A DNA stretch of 64,000 nt, taken from NCBI RefSeq assembly GCF_030272615.1, contig NC_081415.1, positions 235,659,803 through 235,723,802 on the forward strand. The letters are read 5' to 3'. Source of the DNA: Cryptomeria japonica. Its lineage: Eukaryota > Streptophyta > Pinopsida > Cupressales > Cupressaceae. Of this stretch, positions 1-11,942 are shown in pieces. Made by a program: the position numbers and the translations under genes. Numbering within the stretch: position 1 is the stretch's first letter; the number at the start of each line of letters is the position of its first letter. The notes beneath the pieces are model-generated. The model made no database searches, was not told the origin of the DNA, and saw only the letters and a program-made list of their open reading frames with translations.

Positions 1-118
1 TGGCTACCATCATCCTAAGCATAAATAGATCAAGATAGTGTACCACTACCATTTGTGTCGCACAATTTGGTCAATCATCTTTTAGCTAGTTCAAACAACT
101 ACTCATCAAACTTAAGTC

Positions 119-262
119 ACTTAGATAACGTCTTATACAGGATAGATCATTCCTGAAACCAGGCTGAATCTTAGTCACTATTCTCAAATCAACTTAGATA
201 AACGTCTTATATAGGATAGATCTTTCTTGAAACTAGACTAAATCTTAGTTGCTTCTCTCAAA
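119..262 (+). repeat. Two-copy direct repeat of about 70 bp in the 5' leader of element A
   Basis: Copies at about 119-187 and 192-262 both contain ACTTAGATAA, GTCTTATA, AGGATAGATC and a closing CTCAAA. They differ at scattered positions. The duplication lies in untranslated leader upstream of the gag start at 348. No ORF crosses it. Confidence 0.7.
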
Positions 263-347
263 CAAATATGTTAACCGAACAACTAGCTCTAAATTTGACC
301 TTGATCTCTGCATCACAAACAGCTTTAGGTCACACTAATCCATAAAA

Positions 348-2084
348 ATGCCTACTCAAACCAGGAGTTCTCGTAAGAAAGAGGCCAAAAGAAAAGGACA
401 AACCTTCACATATCAAGATAACCCATATTACGTAAAGTACCCACTCACTGATAAACCTTCATCATCAAGGGTACCAATTTTTTATGAACCTGAATCTCCC
501 ACTATACATGAGACAGAACACAATGACAAAGACAACCTTAGTATTCACGGAACTAATAATGATTCCTCATCAAGTGAAGCTAAAGATTCTGAGCCTCCCA
601 AAAAGATATTCATAAATGTCAAAAGGATAAGGATTTCCAAAAAGTGATGAAGGCTATCATGGCTAGACAAAAAGAAGACTATTTTCTAAAGCTAGCAAAA
701 CAAGGTGCCAAACTTCCCACTAGATATGACGTTTAGACTCTCATCACTAAAAAAAAAGAATCACCTATAATGATGGTCCACAGACAATTACTATCCTTAC
801 GGACTGAGATCACAGAACTAAAAAACAAGGATAAATACCCAAAACAATATTCTCTGGAGACAATGTGCCCATTTCCATTTGACAAAAACTTATACATGTC
901 GCAATTCCCTTCACGAGTTGAGAACCCAAAATTTAACAAATATGATGGTACCTCAGATCCTCAAGATCATGTCAGGTAATTTTGCATTGCATGTATGGAG
1001 TTCATGCACGATCAAATGTATCTCATATGCCTTTTTCTAAGGAGTTTGGGGGGACAAGCTATGGAATGGTTCTCAAGTCTACCTAAAGGGATTAAAACTT
1101 TTGAAGAACTAATCCAACTATTTTTACAAAAATAATCATACAACATTCGACATCCTATGACTATGATCGATCTTTGCAATACTAAATAGAAAACAGGGGA
1201 GCCTTTTCTTACTTTCCTCCAATGTTGGAGAAAGATGTTCTCTAGGTATTCACGACCTATCCTAGATGCTGAGAAAATGGATATATTCGTCAATAATATG
1301 GTCCCTGAATTGAAATATAGTATCCAAATGCAAGTACACCCATCATTTAACAAAATGGTAGATAATGCTATTCAAATGGAAGATGTGCTTATAAAGACAA
1401 GAAATATCTCGCCTTGGAAAGAAACACAACCAGGATCTAGCTCTAAAGAGAAAAACAAGTATTGGAAGTATGGCAAAGACAAAAATAAGAACGTTGTTAA
1501 TGAAGAATTAGTAGACACTATTAAAACCAGCTCAAAGCCCACGATATTCAACTTGGCTAGTGGCACACAAGCACTCAAAGCAGATAAAGCTGCAGTAGAA
1601 AATCCTCCAAAGAAAACAAAAGAGTGGTTCAAAGAGAAACCTTGGCTTTCCAAACCTAAGCATGATTTCACTCCTCTTGAAGAATCATATGAATCCTCTT
1701 TCAAAACTCTATTCGCAAACAACCTGATAATATTACCAAATAATTCTAGGCCATACGATCCCAAAGTCAAACCAAAATGGTGGAGAGAAAATGAATACTG
1801 CGACTTCCATCGGAATAAAGGTCATAACACAAACAACTGCATGAAGCTCAAGCATTAGATTCAAGATCTCATAGACGGTGGCAAAATTGTTGTCGGGAAT
1901 CACCCGACCAATGTTGATCACAAAGCATTTAAGGACCCTTTACCTATCTATGAACAAGGTGAATCCTCAAAGACCAAAGTAGGTGCCAAAGTAAATTATA
2001 CTTATACCAGCAATGATAACGTCATCAACATGATTGAGCCTTCCCAATCTGAATATTGCAATGTGATTATAATCCAAGATAAAT
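348..2084 (+). pseudogene. gag: Gag of element A, broken
   Basis: Capsid-nucleocapsid precursor. The start is the ATG at 348. The first 100 codons are basic and Ser/Glu-rich. A frameshift near 650 leads into the capsid-like core (about 890-1,410) with AMEWFSSLPKGI and a downstream QCWRKMFSRY segment. A zinc knuckle at about 1,796-1,840 reads CDFHRNKGHNTNNC, the atypical form usual in Tat gag. In-frame stops are TAA at 977 and about 1,133, and TAG at about 1,187 and 1,856. The frame otherwise runs on past the knuckle to about 2,084. Not functional. Confidence 0.8.
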
Positions 2085-2285
2085 AAAAATAAAAAATGAT
2101 CACGATATGCAAGAGCTATGACCCGTTCTCAAAAGAAAGTAACTCTCCAAGGAGCTAGTTCTTCAACTCCAGCTCAAGCAACATCAAACCTACCAGCCTC
2201 AACAAACAAATAAAAAGAATCAATATTTGATAAATTTAAAAGGCTAACTTCATCATCTTCCTTTGGATATAGCATTGTTGAACAA

Positions 2286-3145
2286 TTGAAAAGGACAAAC
2301 GCTCAAATTTCCATCTTTGAATTACTAAAAATCTCTTCTGCTCACAAAGAGATCCTGGACAATGCCTTTCTCACCACTAATGTTCCAAAAGATTTAGACA
2401 TTGATCGGTTTCAATCCATGGTGGGTCATCTGACTTCACCTCACTATCTGACCTTCTCTGAAGAAGATGACAACTCGCTAAATCATCCACATAACCAGCC
2501 ATTGCACATTGAAGCCATGATCCATAAACACAGAGTCAACGTGTTTTGACAGATGGAGGCGTGGGGTTGAATATCTGTACTTAGAGTCTTATTACACAAC
2601 TAGGATTTTCTGAAAATGTCATTGATCCAGGCAAGAAAATAATAATTAAATCCCATGATGAAGAGGAAAGGACCTCTAAAGGTCTGGTATCATTACCAAT
2701 CAGGGTGGGACCTATAGAAAGAGATGCCATTTTCCAGGTACTTGATCTTCCTCTATCATACAATATCTTACTGGGCAGGCCATGGATTCATGAAATGAAG
2801 GCAATTCCATCTACATACCATCAATTCTTAAAATTTCCCTACAATGGAGTTGAAGTTGGTATTCCTGCTGATACAAATGTCTCCTGTAATGTATTGACAA
2901 AAGGTGTTGATACTTTTGTACCTAATAATAGGGAAGCTTCTACAAATGAAAATCTGGAAGCTCTGATGAAAGACTTAGAAAAGAAATTGAAGATTACAAA
3001 TACCGGCATGGATGGCTACAAGATAGAACCGGTACTTTCATTAGTCTCTCTCCCTCCATCACCAAAACAGTTGAGCAAACCATCAGAGGCTATGAGAACA
3101 CAAACTTCAGCTCTGAATATCATATATGATGGTCTTTTTGTATAG
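2286..3145 (+). pseudogene. Pre-protease and aspartic protease region of element A
   Basis: The segment 2,286-2,540 (ISIFELLKISSAHKE, then PKDLDIDRFQSMVGH) matches the conserved stretch that precedes protease in Tat elements. The protease active site follows at about 2,552 as TDGGVGLNICT, the D-G-G variant seen in this lineage. The flap and second half lie at 2,705-2,870, including ILLGRPWIHEM. A frame change near 2,540 and a TAG near 2,580 break it. The protease would cleave Gag-Pol in the virus-like particle. Confidence 0.75.
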
Positions 3146-4553
3146 TCTTCTACTTCCCTGGTAGATGAAATAGAAGAGGACGCAATTCTTAAATGGCTTT
3201 TCAAGGCAGATAGTCAAAATGAGGAAGTACGACATTGTGAGATTTCCTCAACCCAATATGGTCCTGGCTACAAGATGATTCAACGCATGGGATATTCAGG
3301 TACTGGTCCCCTGGGAAAATATCAAGAGGGTATTATTGAACCGATTCAACTGCAAACAAAATCAACAAATGATAAGGTTGGACTGGGATACAATCTGAAA
3401 AAGACATCAGACCAAAAACATGCTTCTGAGTATAAGTGGCAGAAAAGGATACCGCCTTCAACATTACACGAAACAAACACTCAACAAACTCAAGAAGAGT
3501 GTGTAAAAGAGAAAGAGGAATCAACAATCAAGAAAGAAGAAATAGTCAGAACTCAAGCTCTAATGGTTTCAGCTACAACAATACAAGGAGTTGAAGTCCC
3601 AGAGGATATAAGAGATGAAGGTTCTAGTCACATACACGGGTAGGCAACAAGTAGAAGATTCAGATACTGATTCAAATGAGTATGAATGGGGTCTAGATCA
3701 CCTCTCAGATACATCCAGTACAGAAACTCCAGAAGAGTCCAGTGATATCACAGATGATACTCAAGAGCTGATGTGCTTAAAGCTAGAAAAGGAGATACAA
3801 GAAATCAGACGAAAAAGACAAGCAAACTATGAACAAGGATTGAAGGAAGGAAGAATACCAGAAAGTTTATCATCTATTATGTACCCCTCTACTAAGACAA
3901 AACAAATCAGGTATAGCACTACACAAGAAGAATTGGAAGCTATAGAAGCAGAGCCAGTCATTAGTCTAGAGGAAGCTGAATGGAGTAGACGACAAGGAGT
4001 CACAGAAACATCAAGATCATGTCAACAGGTGCGTCAAATACAAATGATAAATAAGCCAGATCTTGAAGGAACTTGCAACATTAAAGATGTTGGTGTTGAT
4101 ACCATACATATATTCACTAAATCACTTGAAGAAGACTCAGAAATTTCATCTGATGACTCTGACAACAATCCTATCTAGTCAGCATCCAACTCTGAATCAT
4201 CTAATGTAAATGATGAAAATTTGTCTACTGATCTTATTGTTGTCGAACCATGGTACGAAGTCCAGTTTGGCATAGAGAACGATGCTACAAGTATGTCTAT
4301 TGGATTAAGTCAACTAAATATTAATGTGCACTTTAATTATCATATTCTAACTCTTCCTAGTCTCGAGACATTTACACAAGGTATCTTTCTGGAACTTGAC
4401 TTTTCGATTCGTAGTTGTGATGACAATACTGTGAACTCCCTCGAATCTATCCAAAATTTATCCTTAGTACATCCACAACTAATTGATTGTACTTTACAAG
4501 ACCAACCCATGAATATACCTACTTTTTCTAGCCTATTATCTCAATGCAGTTGA
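3146..4553 (+). pseudogene. G-patch and acidic linker between protease and RT in element A
   Basis: A G-patch-like segment lies at about 3,263-3,403, with the pattern MGYSGTGPLGKYQEGI, a following EPI, and GLGYN at the end. G-patch motifs bind nucleic acid and occur after protease in several retroelements. It is followed by a low-complexity acidic and Ser-rich linker (3,615-4,550) without a recognised domain. The region changes frame twice (near 3,640 and before 4,558) and has a TAG near 4,176. Confidence 0.6.
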
Positions 4554-4557
4554 ACCT

Positions 4558-6237
4558 ATGGACTCTTCCACCAGTGAACAAAGTGAAAACATAACTGAAA
4601 CAAATATCAAGTATCTTAGTCACAAAAATAAGAAAAATAAAAATAAAAGATCTGATGGCGAAAACCACATTGTGGTGGTGTCAGAATCTAAAAAAGAGAA
4701 AATAAAGGACGTACCTAAAGGTAAAAACCTCTCTGAGGCGCCTGAAGGTGAGATACTTGATATACTACCAAGTCACTTCCAAGAAAGGTCTTCTATATTA
4801 ATCGAGCCAACTCAGCCAGTGAACATTGGGAGTCAAGAGACACCACACATCATTCATGTAGCTCAATCATTATCAGTAGAAAAATTGAAATATTTCACTC
4901 ATCTCTTTTCAGAAAAGAAGATCAATTTTGCATGGACATACTTTGTTATGCTAGGCCTGGATCCTGATCTTATCATGCGTCATCTTTCTATCACACCAGG
5001 AGTTAAACCAGTCAAGCAAAAATTTCGTAAGATGCACCCTCACGTGGGACTACTAGTCAAAGTTGAGCTAGAAAAACTGCTAAGAGATGGATTTATTAGA
5101 GCTATAGACGATGCAGAATGGATTTCAAACATAGTACTTGTGTCAAAGGCAGACAAATCTATTAGGGTTTGCACAAACTTCATAGATCTCAACAAAGCTT
5201 GTCTGAAGGATGACTTTCCATTACCAAACATTGATATGATAGTCAACATGACTGTTGGATATTAGATGTACTCACTAATGGATGAATTCTTCGGTTATAA
5301 TCAGATCAAAATAGCTCTTGGAGATCAAGAAAAGAGAGCTTTCACCTATGCATGGGGAACCTTTTGCTAGAATGTCATGCCATTTGGGCTGAAGAACGCA
5401 GGAGCAACTTATCAACGAGCAGTAACAACTATATTTCATGACATGATGCATAAGAATATGGAAGACTATGTTGATGACACTTTAGTAAAGACTATGAAGA
5501 GATCCACGGATATTCAAGACCTAGGCCATATACTAGATAAAATGGAAAAATTCAAACTCTGACTAAATCCAAAAAAGTGTGCATTCGGAGTGACATCTAG
5601 TAAACTACTTGGCTACATCTTTTCAAAAAAAGGAATCGAGGTTGATCCTGAGAAGGTCCAAGCTATAATGGAAATGTCGCCTCCGAAGAACATCAGTCAA
5701 ATGAGAAGTTTACAGGGATGTCTTCAATCAATCAGACGCTTCATTTCTCAGCTAGCAGACAAAGCTCAACCTTTCACAAAAGTATTGAGGAAAGGAGTAG
5801 TATACAACTGGGATTGAGAATGTGAACAACATCTTCAGAAGATCAAAGAGTACTTGTCTAATCCACTAATACCGATGCCGCCAATTCAAGGAAAATCATT
5901 GATCTTATACATATCAGCCACTGATTCATCACTGGGGGCACTTCTGGCACAACAAGATGAAAATAAAAAAGAGAGAGCTATATATTACATCAGCAGAACA
6001 TTGGTGTCTTATGAAATGAACTACACTATAATAGAAAAAGCATGCTTGGCATTAGCCATTGCATCACAAAAATTGAGACACTACATGTTAGCACATTCAA
6101 TCAAGTTGGTGGCTAAGATTGATCCGCTCAAGTATCTTCTCAACAAAGCAACACTCACCGGAAGATTGGAAAAATGGGTCATGGTACTTACAAAGTTTGA
6201 TATTGAATATGTGGAACGCAAAGCCATAAAAGGATAG
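4558..6237 (+). pseudogene. Reverse transcriptase and first RNase H of element A
   Basis: One reading frame covers a basic N-terminal spacer, RT (about 4,888-5,817) and RNase H (about 5,820-6,235). RT shows RVCTNFIDLNKAC, the block MPFGLKNAGATYQRA, and an intact catalytic YVDD at about 5,468. RNase H shows ATDSSLGALLAQ and CLALAIASQKLRHYM. Stops are TAG 5,263, TAG 5,368, TGA 5,560, TGA 5,815 and TAG 6,235, with no frameshift. The enzyme would copy the RNA genome to DNA inside the particle. Confidence 0.85.
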
Positions 6238-6960
6238 GTAATTGCAGATCAACTTATTGAAGCTCCACTTGAAGACACTCAACTGCTGCATATAGAGTTT
6301 CCAGATGAATCAATAATGAACCTTACTCAACAACCCTAGAAGATTTTCTTTGATGGGTCTTTCACTCAAAATGGTTCTGATGCTAGAATACTATTTATTA
6401 CTCCTCAAAAGTATTCAATCCTAAAGTCTTATGAGATTTTATTCCCTTGCACAAGCAACATTGTAGAATATGAAGCTTTGGTAAATGGGATAAAGCTAGC
6501 TATAGAATGGAAGGTTGCAGAATTACATATCTATGGAGATTCTCAGCCGGTCATCAATCAAATCAATGATACATATCAGACTCGAGATGAGAAAGTGATG
6601 CCTTATAAGAGAATGGTGGATGATCTCAAGAAATATTTTACTTTTGTATCATTCCAGCAGATTCTCAGATCAGCAAATAGAGCACCAGATGCTATGGCCA
6701 CCTTGGCATCTCTACCTGAGTTACAAGAATCCAATTTTCTCTTTAAATTCTTGGTCGAAGAGTTACATTACCATGCCTATGATTCTCCTGAGACCCAAAT
6801 ATTTTATTCTATTATTGGACATGACTCATCCCGATATAGCCACATTTACTCTTATCTACAAGACCAAATTATCCTTGAAAATCTTACTCGTAATGAGAAA
6901 AGGAACCTAACCCGAAACACTTCATGATACGTCATCATTGCTAGCGATCTATTTAGATGA
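6238..6960 (+). pseudogene. Second RNase H domain of element A
   Basis: The domain runs from about 6,340 (KIFFDGSFTQNGSDA) through NIVEYEALVNGI, IYGDSQPVINQI and the closing NRAPDAMATLAS. This gives Asp, Glu, Asp and Asp at the expected spacing. An extra RNase H of this type after the normal one is a hallmark of plant Tat/Ogre elements. The frame is the same as RT. Stops are TAG 6,337, TGA 6,925 and TGA 6,958. Confidence 0.75.
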
Positions 6961-8088
6961 GGTTTGTACGGTACATTGCTTAGGTGTTTAGAAACTGAAG
7001 AGTCTAAACGTGCATTATCAGAAGTCCATAAAAGTATTTGTGGATCTCATTCGAATGGTCTTACTTTATCTCGGAAACTACTAAGGGTTGGCTACTACTA
7101 GCCAGACATGGAGAAGGATGCTATAAATTTTTCTAAGACTTGTGAGAAATGTCAGCTACATGGAAATCTCATACATGCTCCAGCAAGGGATCTCATACCC
7201 CTCATCACACATTAGCCTTTCTAGCAATGGGCCTTTGATCTCATTGGTCAGATCTATCCTGCATCATCAAACAGACATAAATTTATCATAGCTGCCACTG
7301 AGTATTTCACTAAGTGGGTAGAAGCGGTTCCGCTCATCAAAGCAACCAACAAACAAGTAGCTCTGTTCATCCTAAACCATATCATTTGTAGGTATGGGAT
7401 ACCTTCGTCCATCATGACTTACAATGGAGGACAATTCAAGAATAAATATCTAGACGAGCTCTGTGAGAAATTCAAAATTAGACAACACTGGTTATCTGTA
7501 TATTACCCCCAAGGTAATGGACAAGTTGAGGCATCCAACAAAAACCTATTGACTATCTTGCATAGAATAGTGAACAAATCTGGGAAGGATTGGCATCTGC
7601 AGCTCAATCCTGCATTATGGGCTTACAGAACAAGTATCAAAACACCTACTGGGGCTACACCTTTCTCTTTGGTGTATGGGTCTGAAGCAGTATTACCTAT
7701 TGAAGTAGAAATACCATCTCTAAGAGTTTCTTTGCAAGATCTTGTTACTGATGAAGACTATAGAATATCTAGATTGCAAGAACTCGAATTGTTGGATGAG
7801 CGTCGGCAAGTGTCATTTGATCATCTCAGAGTGTATCAAAAGAGAATGTCCAAAGGATATAACAAGAAGGTTTGACAAAGAGAATTTCAGGTTGGTGACC
7901 TATTTTTGAGAGAAAATCCTAAAAATCAACAGTTTCGAGACAACAAAGGGAAGTTTGAACCCAACTGGTTGGGTCCCTACATTGTCACTGCACTATTTGG
8001 CTTTGGTGCCTATCAGCTCTCAACATCAGAAGGAGAACAACTCTGTGAACCGATTAACACCATCCATTTGAAGAAATTCTTCACTTAG
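6961..8088 (+). pseudogene. Integrase of element A
   Basis: The HHCC zinc domain reads VHKSICGSH then CEKCQLHG at about 7,020-7,160. In the catalytic core the first Asp is in WAFDLIGQI (about 7,235) and the Glu in GQVEASNKN (about 7,520). The second Asp position reads TYNGGQF instead of a D-N-G form, so the DDE triad is broken. The C-terminal domain has GPYIVTALFGFGAYQL, and the product ends PINTIHLKKFFT at 8,088. Stops are TAG 7,099, 7,213 and 7,222, and TGA 7,873. No chromodomain is present, as expected for Tat. Confidence 0.85.
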
Positions 8089-9646
8089 CATTCTCTACTC
8101 CAGCAACCTATACAGCTGAAAAATGTCCTAAAAAAACTCAAAAAAATCATTAAAAGTCTAAAAAAAAAAAAAAGCCCTAGTGAAAACCTAGTAAACAAGC
8201 ACCTTGGTAAAAAAAAAAAGAAAGAAGAATCTCTCCCAAGTAGGTGAAAACCTGGAAAACAGGCACCTCTTGTACTCTACACTTCATTTATCAACGCAAT
8301 GTAGGCATTTCCCGCTTTCATGTATCTTTATTATCGCTTGTACATATTTCAGTCACCTTTGTGACATTTTGCTTTGTTGGAACCCCCATGGCTTGAAACC
8401 GATTAATGTCCTAGTCTTAGGTTAATCGACAAAGAAATTTACATGTCCCAAGCAGTATCAACCAAGTCATCTTTTCATCAGTGAAACCTGGTCGTCCACT
8501 CTGAGTCAGTTACATGTCTCCTAACTACCGAAGAGTTTTATCACTGAGTACACAAGGAAAACAACAAAATTGAAAACAATCACTAAATAGTTTGAGCTAT
8601 GAATGAAAATTTACTTTGTATACTGTCTTTTATATTGATTTTTTATTATTATCCCTCTGAGTAACTCAAGGAAGTCTATATTAACTAAGAGGAGCAAGGA
8701 TTGGGAGCATAATATTTTCTTTGTTTTCTGCTTGTAGGAATGATTCTGATGATTTGGAAACATCTAATAAGTTGGGTGTCTCTGATAAGAGCCTTCACAT
8801 CAAGGTGAAATCGCCACACATACCTTGACTCCACTTGTTTGTATGCTACAAAGAGGTTCCCATCATTTCTTTATCTATTTTGAGGGAATTTCTTTATCAT
8901 GCAATCCAGGTCCCTGTGAAATCTGTCCAAGGATATGAACAAAATAAGGGTCATTGCAGACAAGATAATTAATATTGCACGTGAAAAGAAAGGAACTCTA
9001 ATATGCCTGTTATGTTTGTTATGCTCGGTGATGAAACTTAAGCATTTTAAATCCAGTGACTAGGTTTAGGTTGCATCTCATTTTGCATTTCATTCTGTAT
9101 TTTGTGAATTTAGAGTGATTTCGGTATGGTAATAATCTCTTTATATTCTGAATGAGAGTTGGATGCATCATCATTTCTTATCTAAGTGGTCTCTTTTTCA
9201 TCATTTCTCCGATCGAGTACTTGTGTATTAAGATGTTAGCTGCATACATAAGCATCTTATATAGATTCATACATTTCATTATTACTCATTCGGATTCATC
9301 TTATTGCATAGAGAAAAAGAAAATTTGCATTACTCATTACTCATTTTCATCATTTATTTACATATGAAAAGAAACAAAAACAAATATTCATATTCATTTG
9401 CATTATATACATCCATGCTAAATAGATATGCATACATATAGAATAAAGCATATATAGAAGACATCTCATAATCGATCAACACAAGTACTATGAAGTCCAA
9501 TCAGATCTCGTATATATATAATAATCAAGTCTCAGAGTACAAAATGATGTCAACTGACATCTACAAACTCCCATCGAAGCAAGAATCGTATAGGCTACAA
9601 AAAATGGGTGTGTCTACAAAAACTCTCAAAGCTACAAAAAGAATAT
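8089..9646. other. Non-coding spacer between integrase and the antisense gene of element A
   Basis: No supported gene. It holds A-rich runs at 8,155-8,175 and 8,208-8,226, a nested hairpin at 8,242-8,268, and AT-rich sequence with short CATT and CATA repeats at 9,060-9,480. The ORFs here are short and unlike any family I know. Confidence 0.5.
8242..8268 (+). other. Nested perfect hairpin just after pol
   Basis: AGGTG pairs with CACCT as the outer stem and CCTG pairs with CAGG as the inner stem, with AAAA on one side and a GAAAA loop. A degenerate copy (AGTGAAAACCTAG, then AAGCACCTT) lies about 65 bp upstream at 8,178-8,204, which suggests a duplicated RNA structure. Its role is unknown; termination, packaging or RNA stability are all possible. 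Confidence 0.4.
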
Positions 9647-10261
9647 CTAGCTCTCGACCTCTCCCTCATCGCCTGGTGGAGGCAGTGGAGCCTGCTGATC
9701 GGGATCCTGACGAGGTTCCCGAGCTCCCTTAGATCGAGCCATATACTGTGAATATGGTACAACCTGCTGCACTACTAGAACAGCTACACTATAAGCTGCA
9801 ACGTAATAGGTTACCCAACTGGTCTGATGGAGAACCTCATGTTGAAGAGCGTCTCTCTCTACCCTCATTGCTACAACCTGACGATCTCTCTCAACCCTAA
9901 GCTCTGCTAGTTGTCGATCTCACTCCTCCAGCTAAGTCTGTGCCACTATTAGCTGTGACTGCAAACCTGCTAGGCGTGCTCTCATCAACTGTGTTGCATC
10001 GGCCCCCTACTCTCTCGCAGGCTCTCCACCCCCATCTCCACCCCCATCTCTACCCCCATCTCCTCCACCATCTCCACCTCTGGCTCCACCCTGCTCCTCC
10101 CATATCTATCTCACCTGTCTCGAAGCTACTCGCTCCTCCTCACCTCCACCCAACTTAACACCAACACTACCTAGGGATCCACCCTCTCCCCTCTGTTGCC
10201 TACCTTCAGCTGGAAACCTACTGCTGCTAGCACCAGGATCGCCACCTGTCCACCTCAGAGC

Positions 10262-10401
10262 CTTGACTCTTTGTCCCTATCCCTGTCTCTATCCTTGTCC
10301 TTGTCCCTATCCTTGTCCCTTTCCCTATCCCTGTCCCTGTCCTTATCCCTGTCCCTGTCCCTGTCCTTGTCCCTTTCCCTATCCCTATCCATGTGCAGGG
10401 G
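10262..10401 (-). repeat. Hexamer repeat coding for alternating Arg-Asp / Lys-Asp
   Basis: On the plus strand this is a degenerate run of CCCTGT, CCCTAT and CCTTGT hexamers. Read on the minus strand in the frame of the mobile-domain gene it gives about 45 codons of RD, KD and occasional RE pairs. RD dipeptide tracts occur in some nuclear RNA-binding proteins. The frame shifts just after the tract, which is plausible for slippage in such a repeat. Confidence 0.8.
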
Positions 10402-11738
10402 CATCATCCTTAATCTCCTCAATATGAGGTGCCTACTCTGCTGGATCAGTGAATCTAGGAAAGGGTGCTACTGGAACCAATCCTTGTATTGGGGTAATAC
10501 CCCTGCATCTACAATATCATCCATGTAATCCTATTGGAGTCATTGTAATATAGTCAACTCCTTCATACCCAAGGCATAAGATAACCTCAGTGCCCATCCC
10601 CGCCTCTCCTCATCAGCATATCGCGCATATGCAATGAACTCCTGCAAGATCCCCTAAGGTCTACCATACTGCCTCATCACTCGAGAAACCATGAATTACT
10701 CAACCACAATCTGTGATCTACCAATGAGTGGGCGAGTAACAAACAGATCTCTCCAAAGAATCCTCCAATCATCCCATGGCTCCAAACCCCTATAAGGTCT
10801 CCATATAATGGCTATCAAGTCATCTAGCTGTCATCTCCAAAAATTTGTCTTGCCCAAATGGGGCTGACTAATATAACCTGAATATCTATATACAATAGGA
10901 TGACCAGGATCTTTGCCATCTACAATTGTCTTGCATACTAGGAGGTGCTCCCAAGCCCATACCTATAAGATCAAAACTTTGGCAGCCATGCTCTTCCCCT
11001 CCCTATAAACAATCTCATGCATCTTGCGATACATGTGGGCTAATATACAAGAACCCCAGCCTAATCTCTGAGGGGTCTCAACAAGCCTCTCTAGCATCCT
11101 GCCCCATCCACACAAAAATCACTGTTCTCCTCTATCCGGCATAAGAAAATAGCTGATAAATCCTGCCAAGACGCAAGCAAGTGGAAAATCCTCATTATGT
11201 CTGCTCATCATCATGTCCCAACTGATAGAATGTGTCAAAATATTTGGATCCCTGAAAACATGTCTAACAACCTGTAATCCAGGAAGTTGTGCTGCATCAT
11301 AATCTACCTTACCCCTAGCAAAAGGGATGCGGAGAATCATGTAAATATCCTCGGGAGTGATGGTCATCTCCCCAACTGGCAAATGGAATGTGTTATGCTC
11401 AGAGTGAAATCTCTCAACTAACGTCATGAGCATACCGTTATTCACATGGATATCAGATAAATCAAGAATGTGGGTCAATCCATACAAATCAACATGTGTC
11501 TGGTCAACCTCTGACACTAATGTCATTATCGGTGGATACACGCATCCAAAAATAACATGAGGCAATCGAACCTGCAAAATCAAACAACGAAGCATCAGGA
11601 AACATTTCAAATAAGCCTATAAGAGAAGTAAAACATCACACAAATCCAACTCCACCAATTGCAAAATCAAAATTTCAAGTTTGCACCTTAAAAAAAGCTC
11701 ACTATTTTCCAAACGATAAAACACAGAAGGGAAGAAAC

Positions 11739-11942
11739 TCGTACGATTCAAGATTGGGCTTCGTACAACAAAAGACTCCCATACGATACAGGACTAGACC
11801 TAGGATGACAAAAGGGGCTCTTTTGAATTTTGTCGTACGATACAAGGGTAGGCATCGAACAACAAAACTGGTGGGCTAAAATGAAAAAACATACTTCATC
11901 AGTTTGTCGTACGAGACAGGATCCTATCTCGCACGACAAAAC
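11739..11942 (-). repeat. Four 36-bp imperfect palindromic repeats in the intron of the antisense gene
   Basis: Copies lie at 11,739-11,774, 11,779-11,814, 11,833-11,868 and 11,907-11,942, each exactly 36 bp. They start TCGTACGA or a close variant and end with ACAAAAG or ACAAAAC. The last copy with the preceding G forms a near-perfect 32-bp palindrome with 14 of 16 pairs matching. Spacing is irregular, so this is not a plain tandem array. Confidence 0.7.

Noticed and set aside
4558-8088. Stop-codon readthrough or a recoded genetic code
   Set aside because: Stops fall at many unrelated sites and catalytic residues are also lost, so decay by deamination is simpler than recoding.
10262-10401. 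Telomere-like CCCTAT/CCCTGT repeat
   Set aside because: The unit varies between six-base forms, is not the plant seven-base telomere repeat, and keeps a coding frame on the minus strand.
10196-10528. Plus-strand ORF with a long Ser-Leu repeat
   Set aside because: It is the shadow of the minus-strand RD/KD tract in the mobile-domain gene; only the minus frame continues into a known domain.
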